Source: a bacterium (lineage in GTDB: Bacteria > Planctomycetota > SZUA-567). From it: a DNA stretch of 64,000 nt. A program made the position numbers and the translations under genes. Positions 27,741-37,448 of this stretch are shown here, one piece after another. Position 1 is the first letter of the stretch, and every line of letters starts with the position of its first letter. The notes beneath the pieces were generated by a model. That model searched no databases. It saw only the letters and a program-made list of their open reading frames with translations, and had not been told where the DNA came from. The DNA lies in the NCBI GenBank assembly GCA_003245715.1, contig QKCJ01000060.1, positions 124,001 through 188,000 on the forward strand. The letters are read 5' to 3'.

Positions 27741-28228
27741 TGCAGATAGCTTCTTTTAAAGTTGGTGACGGGGTTTATGGCATACCGGTATTGCTGGTTG
27801 AGGAATTTTTCCGTCCCGTAGCGGTTACGCCGGTGCCGTTGGCTGATCCGCGGGTTGAGGGGCTTATCCATCTTCGCGGCAAGACGGCGACGGTTCTGGA
27901 TATCAGGAGATGTCTTGACAAGCCGCCGTTGGTGGCTGGTGAAAAGTCGAAGATGATCCTGCTTGAGACTGAGGATGAGTTGACTGACGAGGCGCATGAA
28001 TTGGGGATTCATTCCCATGACGAGAGCATTGTTCTGCGGGTGGATGCTACTGGCAGGATAATGAATGTCGCGGCGCAGGAGATACTGCCGCGTCCTGCGC
28101 ATATTACCCAGGATTTTGTTCATGGCATAGTTCGAATAGAGGAAGGATACCTGATGGTTTTGTGTGTCCGTACATTGATAGATTCAATCCTAGCTGAATC
28201 GGAAGCCCTTAAGGAGGCAGTTGTATGA
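27740..28228 (+). CDS. CheW-like coupling protein
   Basis: This 162-residue CheW-domain protein (IASFKVGDGVYGIPVLLVEEF, VEGLIHLRGKTATVLDIR, HGIVRIEEGYLMVLCVR) should link the kinase to receptors. ATG 27740 overlaps the kinase stop and has GGGAGG just before it. A four-base ATGA overlap joins it to the double-sensor protein, showing strict translational coupling of the three genes. Confidence 0.93.
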   Translation: MQIASFKVGDGVYGIPVLLVEEFFRPVAVTPVPLADPRVEGLIHLRGKTATVLDIRRCLDKPPLVAGEKSKMILLETEDELTDEAHELGIHSHDESIVLRVDATGRIMNVAAQEILPRPAHITQDFVHGIVRIEEGYLMVLCVRTLIDSILAESEALKEAVV

Positions 28229-30717
28229 GCGTATCTCTGATTTCAAATGATGTTCCGGCGGCCAAGTCTTCGGCGAAGAAAAATTCTTCCGCTGATGCCG
28301 CGTCTTCAAAAATAGTGGCCAAGTTCAGTATCTTCGATCCGGTTATCACCTATGAACACCGGGAATTTTATGAGAAGATCGTCAATGAGCTTAACGGGCT
28401 TTTCCCGATTTGTAACCAGGGCAAATGCTCGGCAGTTGAGATCAGTGAGGACGCTACCGAGCAGGAACAGATTACCGACCTGATGGTGCGTGTTGAGAAC
28501 TTCAGCCATGAACTTCTGGATGTTACCAAGAAACTCTTTGACCAGTTCTATCAGGCCAAGGAAGAATTCCACCGGATGATCTTCTCCAATGTCGCTTATG
28601 TCAAGATCAATCTTATCGACCGTAACCTGCTTGAGAGAACCTGTGACGTGCGCTGGTGGGCTTTGGAGACGGCGTTTGGCGATTGTGTGGGTGCGGCTAA
28701 TTCGGTACGCGAGAAAATATCCTCTTTGTGCAGCCAGCTGACTGACCTTAACAAGAAGCTTAAAAAGCGCCATGACGAGAATAATGGCGAGGACGTTTCC
28801 GGGGCAAATTTTGAGGCCGAGCAGAAATTCCTTGATTTTATCGCCATGGTTCTGCCGGACCTTGAAAATGAGGTGCGGATAATGGTTAACGCCGGGGCGT
28901 ATGAGAAATACGTCAATAATGTCAATCTGCTTCTTACCGCCATCCCTGAATCAGCCGCCGGAAAAGAACTGCAGAAAAGCGTGAAGGAGCTTAGCGATGA
29001 TCTGCAGAAGCTCCACGGCAAGATTAAATTTTCCTGTCAGAGACTTGAGGACGTCAACAGTTCCTACACCCTTTACCGAGATCTGGTTATCTGTGACCGG
29101 CGCGGCACGGTGATTGCCAACGCCAACCGCAAGACCAGAAGCCGCGTTCTGGGTATTGATATTTCAGATACCCAGTGGTTCAAGGAGGCGACCAAGACCC
29201 GTGACGGAACCGAGTATTTCGCGCAGGACCTGACGCGTGGTACAATTGAGGATATGCCTTCGCTGGTTTATACTACCGCCATCCGCGAGAACCTTGACAA
29301 TAACGGCGCGTTTATCGGTGCCATGGGTATCCTTTTTGACTTTCAGGGCGAGACCAAGATTATCCTCGACGACTATATGCCGACTGACGACAAGAGTAAT
29401 ACCGCTTCGGGCTGGCATTCATTCTTTACTAACGAGAGCGGCGAGATTATCGGTTCCAGTGATGATGCGATCTTTGAACAGGGGCGCCTGGCGCATGTTC
29501 CGCGCCACCACCGCCAGTTGTCATCAGGCCAGAAAGCCTGCAGCTATGCGATTGTGGAAGGGCAGGACGCGGCGATCTTTACGGCCAAGACCGACGGCTA
29601 TCTTGAGTATAAGGGGCTTGGTTGGAGTTCGCATCTGGTGGTGCCGCGCGCGGCGATCTTCGGTAGCCGTTATCACGCCGAAAATGCGGGCATCTCGATG
29701 GAAGAGCTGATGGACTCGCTGATTATTCCTAATATCAACAAGCAGACCTATCTCAAGATTCAGGAGGATAAGGAATCAATCCAGCTTATCTCGCTCAACG
29801 GTATTGTTTTTGCTTCAAAGCTCGGCAAGCGCGGCGTGGCGCTGGGGCCGATCTTCGACCAGATTACCAAGACCGGCGACTTTGCCACAAGCCGGATGGA
29901 GGATCTGCTTGCGGAAATGGCTGCCGGTGAGCTGGCGCTCAATCTGCAGGCGTTGGAGATGTTCAGTAAACAGGCAATTGACCTTATTGACCGCAACCTC
30001 TTTGAGCGCTCTGCCGATATCCGCTGGTGGTCGACTGACCGTTATTTCTGGGAGGCCTTGTCTGATCCGTCCGAGGATGCGTTCCAGAGGGCGTGCAACC
30101 GTCTGAAGGTTATCAATAACAGCTATACGATGTACCGGAATCTGGTTCTGGCGGATTCAAGCGGTGAGATTGTTGCGTGTTCTAAGATGGAACTGCGCAA
30201 TGAGCTTAAGAAGGTTAATGTCTCAGACCAGGAGTGGTTCCAGAACGGTATGCGTACCCAGCGTTCGAATGAGTATGCGGTGCAGGACGTGCAGACCTCG
30301 GTTCTTGAGAAGCATAAAGACCGTTCGCTGATCTACTCTGGCGGTATCAGGGCGGAGGGTGCGCGTGAGGGTGATTCGACGGGCGTGCTTGGGGTGCTCT
30401 TTGACTGGGATACGGAAGCGGGCAAGATTCTTGAGAACTGTCTGCCGCGTGATCGTGACGGTAATTATATCGCAGGTTGCGCCGCCTTTTATACAAGCGC
30501 GACCCATGAGGTCATTGAGACCACCGATCCCGAAACCTTCCCGGTTGGTATGGTCGTTGACTTGCCGCCTGAGCATCACAATCTGCAGCCGGGGCAAAGC
30601 TCTTCGGGAATTTTCAATCAGGGCGAGAAACGTTATATCCTCGGTACATCCCGCACTCAGGGATATCGTGAGTATCAGGGGCTAGCCTGGTGTGCGCATG
30701 TGGTCCGTCCGCTGTAG
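28225..30717 (+). CDS. Soluble protein with two tandem Cache-like sensor modules
   Basis: This 830-residue protein has no signal peptide or membrane helix. An internal duplication is visible: INLIDRNLLERTCDVRWW near 128-145 recurs as IDLIDRNLFERSADIRWW near 585-602. The following NSSYTLYRDLVICDRRG recurs as NNSYTMYRNLVLADSSG, and SDTQWFKEATKTRDGTEYFAQD as SDQEWFQNGMRTQRSNEYAVQD. The second parts resemble PDC/Cache folds with the DRNL-ER-x-RWW helix seen in cytoplasmic sensor proteins. It probably detects an internal metabolite and relays it through the co-encoded CheW and CheA. No methyl-accepting signalling hairpin is present, so how it contacts CheW is unclear. Confidence 0.8.
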   Translation: MSVSLISNDVPAAKSSAKKNSSADAASSKIVAKFSIFDPVITYEHREFYEKIVNELNGLFPICNQGKCSAVEISEDATEQEQITDLMVRVENFSHELLDVTKKLFDQFYQAKEEFHRMIFSNVAYVKINLIDRNLLERTCDVRWWALETAFGDCVGAANSVREKISSLCSQLTDLNKKLKKRHDENNGEDVSGANFEAEQKFLDFIAMVLPDLENEVRIMVNAGAYEKYVNNVNLLLTAIPESAAGKELQKSVKELSDDLQKLHGKIKFSCQRLEDVNSSYTLYRDLVICDRRGTVIANANRKTRSRVLGIDISDTQWFKEATKTRDGTEYFAQDLTRGTIEDMPSLVYTTAIRENLDNNGAFIGAMGILFDFQGETKIILDDYMPTDDKSNTASGWHSFFTNESGEIIGSSDDAIFEQGRLAHVPRHHRQLSSGQKACSYAIVEGQDAAIFTAKTDGYLEYKGLGWSSHLVVPRAAIFGSRYHAENAGISMEELMDSLIIPNINKQTYLKIQEDKESIQLISLNGIVFASKLGKRGVALGPIFDQITKTGDFATSRMEDLLAEMAAGELALNLQALEMFSKQAIDLIDRNLFERSADIRWWSTDRYFWEALSDPSEDAFQRACNRLKVINNSYTMYRNLVLADSSGEIVACSKMELRNELKKVNVSDQEWFQNGMRTQRSNEYAVQDVQTSVLEKHKDRSLIYSGGIRAEGAREGDSTGVLGVLFDWDTEAGKILENCLPRDRDGNYIAGCAAFYTSATHEVIETTDPETFPVGMVVDLPPEHHNLQPGQSSSGIFNQGEKRYILGTSRTQGYREYQGLAWCAHVVRPL

Positions 30718-30739
30718 GATAAATTTCCTGTTGCAATTT

Positions 30740-30778
30740 AAAAAGATACCGCGCCTGACTGGGGTGGTATCTTTTTTT
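30740..30778. terminator. Bidirectional terminator after chemosensory operon
   Basis: AAAAAGATACC pairs with GGTATCTTTTT (30740-30750 and 30766-30776) and ends in a T run. It lies between the double-sensor gene and the convergent GNAT gene. Confidence 0.88.
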
Positions 30779-30811
30779 ATGGTCTTCAAATATTTTTGGT
30801 GTGCAAAGAAC

Positions 30812-31729
30812 TCAGCGCCGCTGCATGGCGGTACATTTGCCTTTGGGAATAAAACCCAGTTTGCTGTAGAGTTTGACTGCCGGGAAGTTGTCGGTATAGA
30901 CATGCAACTCCGCTTCCTGCCCGTTATACTGGCGCTTGATGCGTGAGAGCATCAGTTGCAGATTTCTTGTGGCGTAGCCTTTTCCCCGCTGGCTCTCCGG
31001 GGTATTGACGCCAAAGACCGAATGCAGTTCATTATTTTCATACGCAGACTGGCCGGTCATCCTTGCATGTACGGCACGGGAAAGAACCTTGCCTGAATCA
31101 GAGATCAGAACATGGTCAAAGAGTTCCCAGCCGCGGAAGGCATAATCAAGCCAGGTATTCTTGCCGAGGCGGGTCTGGTAATAAACCTGTTCCCCTTCTT
31201 GAGGTTCATCGTTGAAGGTTGCCAGTTTGCAGCGCATGCGGGTACTCTTGCGCCCGCTCATAAAACCGCATTTGTCCAGCAGCCAGATCATCGCGCGCTG
31301 GTCGTTTGGCACACCGGCCCTTTCCGAGCCGTCTATCATCGTCGCGTAAAATGAGGAATAAGGCCAGGCTCCCATTGCGTCAATGAGATGAACTCCCTTG
31401 CGCTCAAGTACGTGTATCGCTTCCTGCAGGATTTTGGTGCCATAGCCCTGGTAACGGTAGTCGGGATGGATGAGCATCGCGTTGATTACCCCGGCACGCT
31501 CATACGGCGGGACATCGACGATATCAAGATGAATCCAGCCGATCTTGGTTCCGTAGACCTCGGCAATGAGCAGATACTCCGGCCTGAAACGCCGGTTATT
31601 GATGATAAGATTGGTAAATGTTTCCTCGGTCTGGGGATAGAAACCGGGCCACTCGGTCACGGATTCATTCCACAAGCCGACAACCGCCGGTAACAGGCTT
31701 TGCTGGTAGATCTTTAAAATCAGGCTCAT
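30812..31729 (-). CDS. Double-GNAT acetyltransferase
   Basis: This 305-residue protein has two GNAT-type halves. The first has INAMLIHPDYRYQGYGTKIL, an acetyl-CoA-binding RxxGxG-type loop. The second has VFGVNTPESQRGKGYATRNL and ends LHVYTDNFPAVKLYSKLGF, the usual last GNAT strands. It should transfer an acyl group from acyl-CoA to an unknown amine. Its neighbours give no clue; tsaD is divergent. Confidence 0.88.
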   Translation of the reverse strand: MSLILKIYQQSLLPAVVGLWNESVTEWPGFYPQTEETFTNLIINNRRFRPEYLLIAEVYGTKIGWIHLDIVDVPPYERAGVINAMLIHPDYRYQGYGTKILQEAIHVLERKGVHLIDAMGAWPYSSFYATMIDGSERAGVPNDQRAMIWLLDKCGFMSGRKSTRMRCKLATFNDEPQEGEQVYYQTRLGKNTWLDYAFRGWELFDHVLISDSGKVLSRAVHARMTGQSAYENNELHSVFGVNTPESQRGKGYATRNLQLMLSRIKRQYNGQEAELHVYTDNFPAVKLYSKLGFIPKGKCTAMQRR

Positions 31730-31815
31730 TTAATTTCCTTGCCGTTGATTAAAATGGGCAAATTTATATAATAAATTTATGATAGTAAAAATCTGTTATT
31801 ATGTAAAGGTGTAAA

Positions 31816-32844
31816 ATGGATTCATTGATACTTGCTCTTGAGTCGTCGTGTGATGAGACGGCGGGCGCAATTTTACGTAACGGTTCGCAGGTGCTGGCGG
31901 AATTTGTGGCCAGCCAGATCGATCTGCACAGGCAGTTTGGCGGGGTTGTGCCGGAGGTGGCGTGCCGGGCGCATATGGAATGTCTGCTGCCGGGCGTGGA
32001 TAAAATGTTTACTGACGCCGGGCTTACGCCGCAGGATCTTGACGCGGTTGCGGTAACTAACCGCCCCGGCCTTATCGGAGCATTGCTCGTTGGGGTGTCT
32101 GCTGCCAAGGCTCTGGCATACGCGTGGAACAAGCCGATAATCGGGGTTAACCATATCGAGGGGCATATCGCGGCGGCGAAGTTCTCGCATCCCGAGATGG
32201 AGTACCCGTTTGTGGCGCTGGTAGTTTCTGGCGGGCATACCAATATTTATTATGTTCCCGAGTGCGGGGTGTATGAGAAATTCGGCTCGACGCTTGACGA
32301 CGCGGCGGGTGAGGCTTTTGACAAGGCGGCAAAGCTGCTTGATCTTGGTTTTCCGGGCGGGCCGGTAATTGACAAGGCGGCGCGTGAGGGGGATATCAAC
32401 GCTTTTGACTGGCGTGATGCGTGTCTGCCGCGCAAGAATCCGTATGATTTTTCCTTCTCGGGTCTCAAGACTGCTGTGCTTTATGCGGCGCGTGGCCAGA
32501 AGGCCGGGCGCAAGGGGCCGCTTTTATTGGATCGTCAGGGTGTTTGCGACGCGGCGGCGAGTTTTCAGAATGCGGTAGTGCGGGCGCTGGTTAACCGAAC
32601 CATCAGGGTTGCCAAAGAAAAGAATGTAAAGTGGATTGCTATTGGCGGCGGGGTTTCGGCTAATACTTCGCTTCGTGAGGCGATGGCAGAGGAAGCCAGG
32701 AAGATCCGCTGCAATCTGGCGGTACCGCCGATGAAGCTCTGCACGGATAACGCGGTTATGATTGCCGCGCGCGCGCATGAACTTTATTGTGCGGGTGAGT
32801 TTGCCGACCTTGAGCTGGATGCCTGTGCGCGGGCTTCATTATAA
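31816..32844 (+). CDS. tsaD: tRNA threonylcarbamoyladenosine synthase TsaD
   Basis: This 342-residue enzyme of the Kae1/TsaD family transfers threonylcarbamoyl to A37 of ANN-decoding tRNAs, working with TsaB, TsaC and TsaE. Diagnostic features are ILALESSCDETAGAI at the start, the metal-binding HIEGHIAAAKF, VSGGHTNIY, and DDAAGEAFDKAAKLL. The length is normal. The TsaB, C and E genes are not in the window. Confidence 0.97.
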   Translation: MDSLILALESSCDETAGAILRNGSQVLAEFVASQIDLHRQFGGVVPEVACRAHMECLLPGVDKMFTDAGLTPQDLDAVAVTNRPGLIGALLVGVSAAKALAYAWNKPIIGVNHIEGHIAAAKFSHPEMEYPFVALVVSGGHTNIYYVPECGVYEKFGSTLDDAAGEAFDKAAKLLDLGFPGGPVIDKAAREGDINAFDWRDACLPRKNPYDFSFSGLKTAVLYAARGQKAGRKGPLLLDRQGVCDAAASFQNAVVRALVNRTIRVAKEKNVKWIAIGGGVSANTSLREAMAEEARKIRCNLAVPPMKLCTDNAVMIAARAHELYCAGEFADLELDACARASL

Positions 32845-32922
32845 AAATATCAACCGGTAAGATTTTTTGGTGACGGGTTAAAAATTTGTAATTGTTTTGA
32901 TTTTCAAAGGGCGAAGAGAAAT

Positions 32923-34770
32923 ATGGCAAAACTTGTAATCCTCGAAGGACCATCGGCCGGGCAGAGCCATGACCTCTCAGAAACAGAGTTGCTTATCGGC
33001 CGCGACAATACCTGCGAGATATCATTGCTTGATGTCAAGGCCAGCCGGCGGCACGCGCGCCTCAGGAAAGTTAAGAGTAAATATGTGATCGAGGATCTCG
33101 GTTCCTCAAACGGTACCTTTGTCAATGACAGTGCTATGACCGACCATCCTGTCACCCTTAATGACGGTGATGAAATCCGCATCGGCCAGTCACTTCTGCG
33201 CTTTGTCGGTGGCGGGAGTATTGATGTCTTTGAGGATCAGGACACGATAATCCAGAAGATGGACACGGGGCTGGTGCCGCTTTTTGATGATGTTGAGAAA
33301 GAGGGCGGTACGGGGGCGCTGCGCTTCCTGCTTGATCTGGCGCGTGAGGCGGAGACGGCCGGAGACGCGACGCGTCTGGCGGAGATTATGGCGCAGGGTC
33401 TGGAGGAGGCGGTCAAGGCTGACCGGGTTATTCTCTTTGCCGGGCGCGACTCGGGGATGCAGCAGGTTGAGCGTAAAATTTCAAAGAGTGAGGCCGGCAA
33501 GTACGCGGTTCCTTATTCAAAGAGTATCGTCAAAAAAGTCGCCGATGATAAGGTGGCGATTCTGTCGCGGATTACCGATGACGACCGTTTCATGAATGTC
33601 GAGTCAATTAACGAGCATAATATCACCTCTGCTATCTGTGTGCCGCTGATGTCTGGCGAGGAGCTGCTGGGGGCGGTTTATCTTGACCGCATCAGGAAGC
33701 GCGAGAACTTTAATACCCATGATCTCGACCTCTGCTCTGCCGCGGCGCTGCAGTGTTCGATGGCGTTTTTGAATATCAAGCGTCTGAGCGATCTGCGTGA
33801 AAGTCGTGACCGTCTTGAGGCTGAGCTTAATGGCCCGGAAGGTTTTATCGGCAAAGCCAAGTCTCTGCGCAGCACTTATGATTTTATTTCACGCGTTGCG
33901 CCGACTAACGCGGGCGTGCTGATTCTTGGTGAGAGCGGCACGGGTAAGGAGCTGGTGGCGCGGGCGATTCACAAACAGAGTGAACGCGTTGATCGGGCGT
34001 TTGTGATTGTCAACTGTGCGGCGCTGGCTGAGAGTCTGGCGGAGGCGGAGTTGTTTGGGCATGAGCGTGGCGCTTTTACCGGTGCTGACCGTGCGCGCCC
34101 TGGGCGTTTTCTGGCTGCCGATGGCGGGACGATATTTCTTGACGAGGTTGGTGAGTTGTCTGAGCCGATACAGGCGAAGCTCTTGCGTGTGCTTGAGTCA
34201 GGGGAGATTACGCCGGTTGGCGAGGCGGGGGTGCGTAATATTGACGTGCGGGTGATTGCTGCGACCAACCGTGATCTGGCTGAGGAGGTTGAGCGCGGGA
34301 CGTTCCGCCGTGACCTCTATTACCGCCTTAATATTCTGCAGGTGCAGTTGCCACCGCTGCGTGAGAGGGTGGAGGATATAGCGCTGCTGGTGGAGCATTT
34401 TGTGAAATTTCTCGGCGCGCGCTGCGGGCGTAATAACCTTAAGATTTCTGAATCACTTATCAAGCGCTGCCAGACTTACCCATGGCCTGGTAATGTGCGT
34501 GAGCTTAAAAATACTGTCGAGCGGATGGTTATTTTGTGTGACGGTGATACGCTGACGGAGAATGACCTTCCCGCAGAGATTACCGGTGCGCGTTCGGGGC
34601 TTGGGCTGAGTAGTGGCATCGGCGGGATGCGGACGCTGAGTGATGTTGAGTGCGAGCATATTACCGCAGTCATGAAAGAAGTCGGCGGTAATAAAAAACG
34701 CGCGGCGGAAGTTCTGGGCATTGACCGCTCAACACTCTACAGCAAGCTTAAGGCTTATGACATTTCCTGA
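32923..34770 (+). CDS. FHA-GAF sigma-54-dependent transcriptional activator
   Basis: This 615-residue regulator has four parts. An FHA domain spans about 1-95 ([37 protein letters not shown]) and would bind phosphothreonine. A GAF domain spans about 125-290. The AAA+ module has Walker [13 protein letters not shown], the sigma-54 contact loop GAFTGA and Walker [14 protein letters not shown] Fis-type HTH ends the protein ([20 protein letters not shown]). It activates sigma-54 promoters, and the best such site seen here drives the chemosensory operon 8 kb upstream. FHA input implies a Ser/Thr kinase partner, not seen in the window. Confidence 0.95.
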   Translation: MAKLVILEGPSAGQSHDLSETELLIGRDNTCEISLLDVKASRRHARLRKVKSKYVIEDLGSSNGTFVNDSAMTDHPVTLNDGDEIRIGQSLLRFVGGGSIDVFEDQDTIIQKMDTGLVPLFDDVEKEGGTGALRFLLDLAREAETAGDATRLAEIMAQGLEEAVKADRVILFAGRDSGMQQVERKISKSEAGKYAVPYSKSIVKKVADDKVAILSRITDDDRFMNVESINEHNITSAICVPLMSGEELLGAVYLDRIRKRENFNTHDLDLCSAAALQCSMAFLNIKRLSDLRESRDRLEAELNGPEGFIGKAKSLRSTYDFISRVAPTNAGVLILGESGTGKELVARAIHKQSERVDRAFVIVNCAALAESLAEAELFGHERGAFTGADRARPGRFLAADGGTIFLDEVGELSEPIQAKLLRVLESGEITPVGEAGVRNIDVRVIAATNRDLAEEVERGTFRRDLYYRLNILQVQLPPLRERVEDIALLVEHFVKFLGARCGRNNLKISESLIKRCQTYPWPGNVRELKNTVERMVILCDGDTLTENDLPAEITGARSGLGLSSGIGGMRTLSDVECEHITAVMKEVGGNKKRAAEVLGIDRSTLYSKLKAYDIS

Positions 34771-34830
34771 TGGCGCTGCTTTGATGTTTATTTTTCAGTT
34801 TTGAATGATGCCGGAAAACAGGTTCTAAAA

Positions 34831-34873
34831 GATACAGAGCGCCCGGGATAGGGGGGGGAGGACGCTCTGTATC
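34831..34873. terminator. Hairpin between convergent genes
   Basis: GATACAGAGCG (34831-34841) pairs perfectly with CGCTCTGTATC (34863-34873) around a 21-base loop containing a run of eight G. It separates the sigma-54 activator from recA. The run toward recA's 3' side is TCTTTTAG. Confidence 0.8.
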
Positions 34874-34940
34874 GGGGGTATTTTTGCCTGTACTTAGCCG
34901 GAGACCGGGCTGGGTTTTTGCTTGTGAAGTCCGTTTTTTA

Positions 34941-36047
34941 TCAGGCTGCTTCGTCGTCGCTTTCTTCGTCTTCCATGATCCGCTCTGCTTCTTCCCCTTC
35001 TTCGGGAACGTCATTACTCTTGTAATGCTCATAAAGCTCGGCCTTGATTTTTCCCTGTATCTCTTCAGCGATTTCCGGGTTATCCTTGAGAAATTCACAA
35101 GCCTTCTCCCGGCCCTGGCCAAGGCGGGTTGCGCCATAGCTGATCCAGCTTCCGCTCTTGTCAAGAACCTTGTGATCCACACCCAGATCGAGCAACTCAC
35201 CTTCAACGTTGATGCCGCGGTTGAACATGATCTCGAAGTTGGCAATCCGAAACGGTGCGGCGAGTTTATTCTTGACGACTTTGACCTTGACCTGATTGCC
35301 GATGGCTTCCTCGCCGGATTTGGTTGTGCCGGTGCGGCGGATATCAAGGCGCAGGGAGGCATAGAACTTGAGGGCGTTGCCGCCGGTAGTGGTCTCTGGT
35401 GAGCCGAACATCACGCCGATTTTCATTCTGATCTGGTTGATGAAGATGACGGTTGTGTTGGTCTTCTTGACGATGCCGGTAAGCTTGCGCAAACCCTGGC
35501 TCATCAACCGCGCCTGCAGGCCGACGTGTGAATCACCCATCTCGCCATCAATTTCCGCCTGCGGGGTGAGGGCGGCTACAGAGTCGACCACGATAATGTC
35601 AACGCCGCCTGAGCGGGTGAGAAGTTCGACGATCTCAAGCGCCTGTTCGCCACTGTCTGGCTGTGAGACCAGAAGTTCGTCGAGGTTCACCCCAAGTTTG
35701 CGGGCGTAGGACGGATCAAGCGCGTGCTCGGCGTCGATGAAGGCGGCTACACCTCCTTCTTTCTGCGCGCTTGCCAGTGCGTGCAGGGCGAGCGTTGTTT
35801 TACCCGATGATTCTGGGCCGTAAAATTCGACGATCCTTCCCTTGGGAATGCCGCCGACACCGATAGCCGCGTCAAGGGTCATGCTGCCGGTTGAGATGAC
35901 CTCGCACTCCTGTGAGGTGGAATCGCCAAGCTTGCGCAGTGACTCTGTCCCGAACTGTTTGTGAATACTGTCAAGTGCATGCTCAAGAGCTTTCTGCTTT
36001 CCTTCTGCATTGTCGCCGATGTTGGTTGTCTTCTTCTTGTTCTTCAT
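34941..36047 (-). CDS. recA: Recombinase RecA
   Basis: This 368-residue RecA forms nucleoprotein filaments for strand exchange. Walker A is [33 protein letters not shown] and [22 protein letters not shown] are diagnostic. The C-terminal tail is strongly acidic, as usual. I looked upstream for a LexA-type palindrome and saw no recognisable SOS box, so damage control may use another operator. Confidence 0.98.
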   Translation of the reverse strand: MKNKKKTTNIGDNAEGKQKALEHALDSIHKQFGTESLRKLGDSTSQECEVISTGSMTLDAAIGVGGIPKGRIVEFYGPESSGKTTLALHALASAQKEGGVAAFIDAEHALDPSYARKLGVNLDELLVSQPDSGEQALEIVELLTRSGGVDIIVVDSVAALTPQAEIDGEMGDSHVGLQARLMSQGLRKLTGIVKKTNTTVIFINQIRMKIGVMFGSPETTTGGNALKFYASLRLDIRRTGTTKSGEEAIGNQVKVKVVKNKLAAPFRIANFEIMFNRGINVEGELLDLGVDHKVLDKSGSWISYGATRLGQGREKACEFLKDNPEIAEEIQGKIKAELYEHYKSNDVPEEGEEAERIMEDEESDDEAA

Positions 36048-36360
36048 TTTCTTCCCTTTATATAAAAATAATTAATAAATTTTGGTTCCTGTTGCTGTGA
36101 TATAATCTTAAAGGCAAAGGGTGTGCCAGAATTGTTTATATTGTGGAGAATGTTTTTAACCCTGTGTTTGGTAAGGTGATATGGTGTATGGCTTCGTCTG
36201 GGGATTAAATGCTTTTATAGTGATATGCTTAAATAATGAATAATTGCGCTCATAAATTACATTGACGTGGGTTTGAGTTTATCCGGGATTTAATTATAAT
36301 TCAGAAAAGTATTTCAGGCTTGAACAGATTTAAATTTACGATAAATAAAAGGGTGCAAAA
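36048..36360. other. Divergent intergenic region recA / Gfo-Idh gene
   Basis: About 310 AT-rich bases between divergent genes. There are scattered TATAAT-like boxes (36098-36104 and 36296-36301) but no clear operator, repeat or coding frame. Confidence 0.4.
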
Positions 36361-37323
36361 ATGGTTAACGTTGCTTTATATGGGATTAATGGTCATCAGG
36401 TTATCGGGCAGCTTGTTGATAATCCGCGGGCTGTTCTCAAGGCTTATGCGGGGATCGACTCAAAGCGTCTGGCTGATGCGGGGCTTGATGTGGGGGCTGC
36501 CAGAGAGTGTGCCAGCCTTGAAGATATTCTGGCTGAGAGCGAGGTTGATCTGGTGGTGCTCTGTTCCGAGCGCCGGGTTGAACAGGGGGGGCATGCGATA
36601 AAATGTTTGCAGGCTGGCAAGCATGTTTATGCGGAAAAGCCTTGTGCGTTCACCAATGAAGAGCTGGATGAAATTCTGGCAGCGGCAGAGAAAGCCGGCA
36701 AGACGTTTCATGATATGGCCGGGTCTGCCCTTGAGCAGCCGTACTGGACGATGCGCGAGATTGTTGCCTCTGGCAAGATTGGTGAGGTTGTTCAGGTCTT
36801 TGCGCAGAAATCTTATCCGTATCATGATCGTCGTCCGCAGGATGAGGATGTTGACGGTGGTTTGCTGATGCAGGTCGGGGTTCATGCGATGCGTTTTATT
36901 GAACACGTTTGCGGGCTTAAGGCCAGAGTGCTTGACGCTAATCAGACCAGAGCCGGTAATCCCAAAAAAGGCGATCTGCGTATGGCCTGTTCAATTAATT
37001 TTGAACTTGAGAACGGCGCCCTTGCGACTCTTATTGCCAATTACTGCAACTCAGGCAAGTTTGGCACCTGGGGCAACGAGCATCTGCGGGTCTTTGGTAC
37101 AAAGGGGTTTGTTGAATCGACTAATGGCGGGCGCAACCATCACCTTTATCTGAATGACGAGGATTGCGGCGAGCTGGAATTTAATGGTCCGTCGCGCGAT
37201 TACTTTGAGGTGGTTCTTGATGATATTACCGGGGTTGGCGGTTTGCCGTTTACCCTGGAAGAAGAACTGCATCCGACCAGAGTTATTATTGAGGCGCGCG
37301 CCATGGCTCTGGTTAACGATTAA
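36361..37323 (+). CDS. Gfo/Idh/MocA family oxidoreductase
   Basis: This 320-residue NAD(P)-dependent enzyme has an N-terminal nucleotide-binding fold (VNVALYGINGHQVIGQL), the EKP motif in HVYAEKPCAF, and the family's second domain with GGLLMQVGVHAMRFIEHVCG, which includes the catalytic His. It likely oxidises a sugar or inositol derivative. It is followed by a decayed copy of its own start and two broken genes, the second a sulfatase, so this looks like the surviving gene of a glycan-utilisation locus. Confidence 0.92.
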   Translation: MVNVALYGINGHQVIGQLVDNPRAVLKAYAGIDSKRLADAGLDVGAARECASLEDILAESEVDLVVLCSERRVEQGGHAIKCLQAGKHVYAEKPCAFTNEELDEILAAAEKAGKTFHDMAGSALEQPYWTMREIVASGKIGEVVQVFAQKSYPYHDRRPQDEDVDGGLLMQVGVHAMRFIEHVCGLKARVLDANQTRAGNPKKGDLRMACSINFELENGALATLIANYCNSGKFGTWGNEHLRVFGTKGFVESTNGGRNHHLYLNDEDCGELEFNGPSRDYFEVVLDDITGVGGLPFTLEEELHPTRVIIEARAMALVND

Positions 37324-37378
37324 TCTTTGAGCAGCTAATTGTATTGTTGCAATTATTTGGGAGGTTATTTTCATTTAT

Positions 37379-37441
37379 TATTCGCCTGAGTGTTATGGGG
37401 TTAATGGCCATTTCGCTGTCAGGTTGATTAAGCAAATATAG
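37379..37441 (+). pseudogene. Remnant resembling the Gfo/Idh N-terminus
   Basis: A 20-codon reading, YSPECYGVNGHFAVRLIKQI, then a stop. The CYGVNGH segment matches LYGINGH at the start of the oxidoreductase that ends 56 bases upstream. This may be the debris of a second family member. The evidence is short and could be chance. Confidence 0.4.
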
Positions 37442-37448
37442 GAAAACA

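Noticed and set aside
36048-36360. SOS box upstream of recA
   Set aside because: No CTGT-N8-ACAG or GAAC-N4-GTTC-type palindrome was found by eye.
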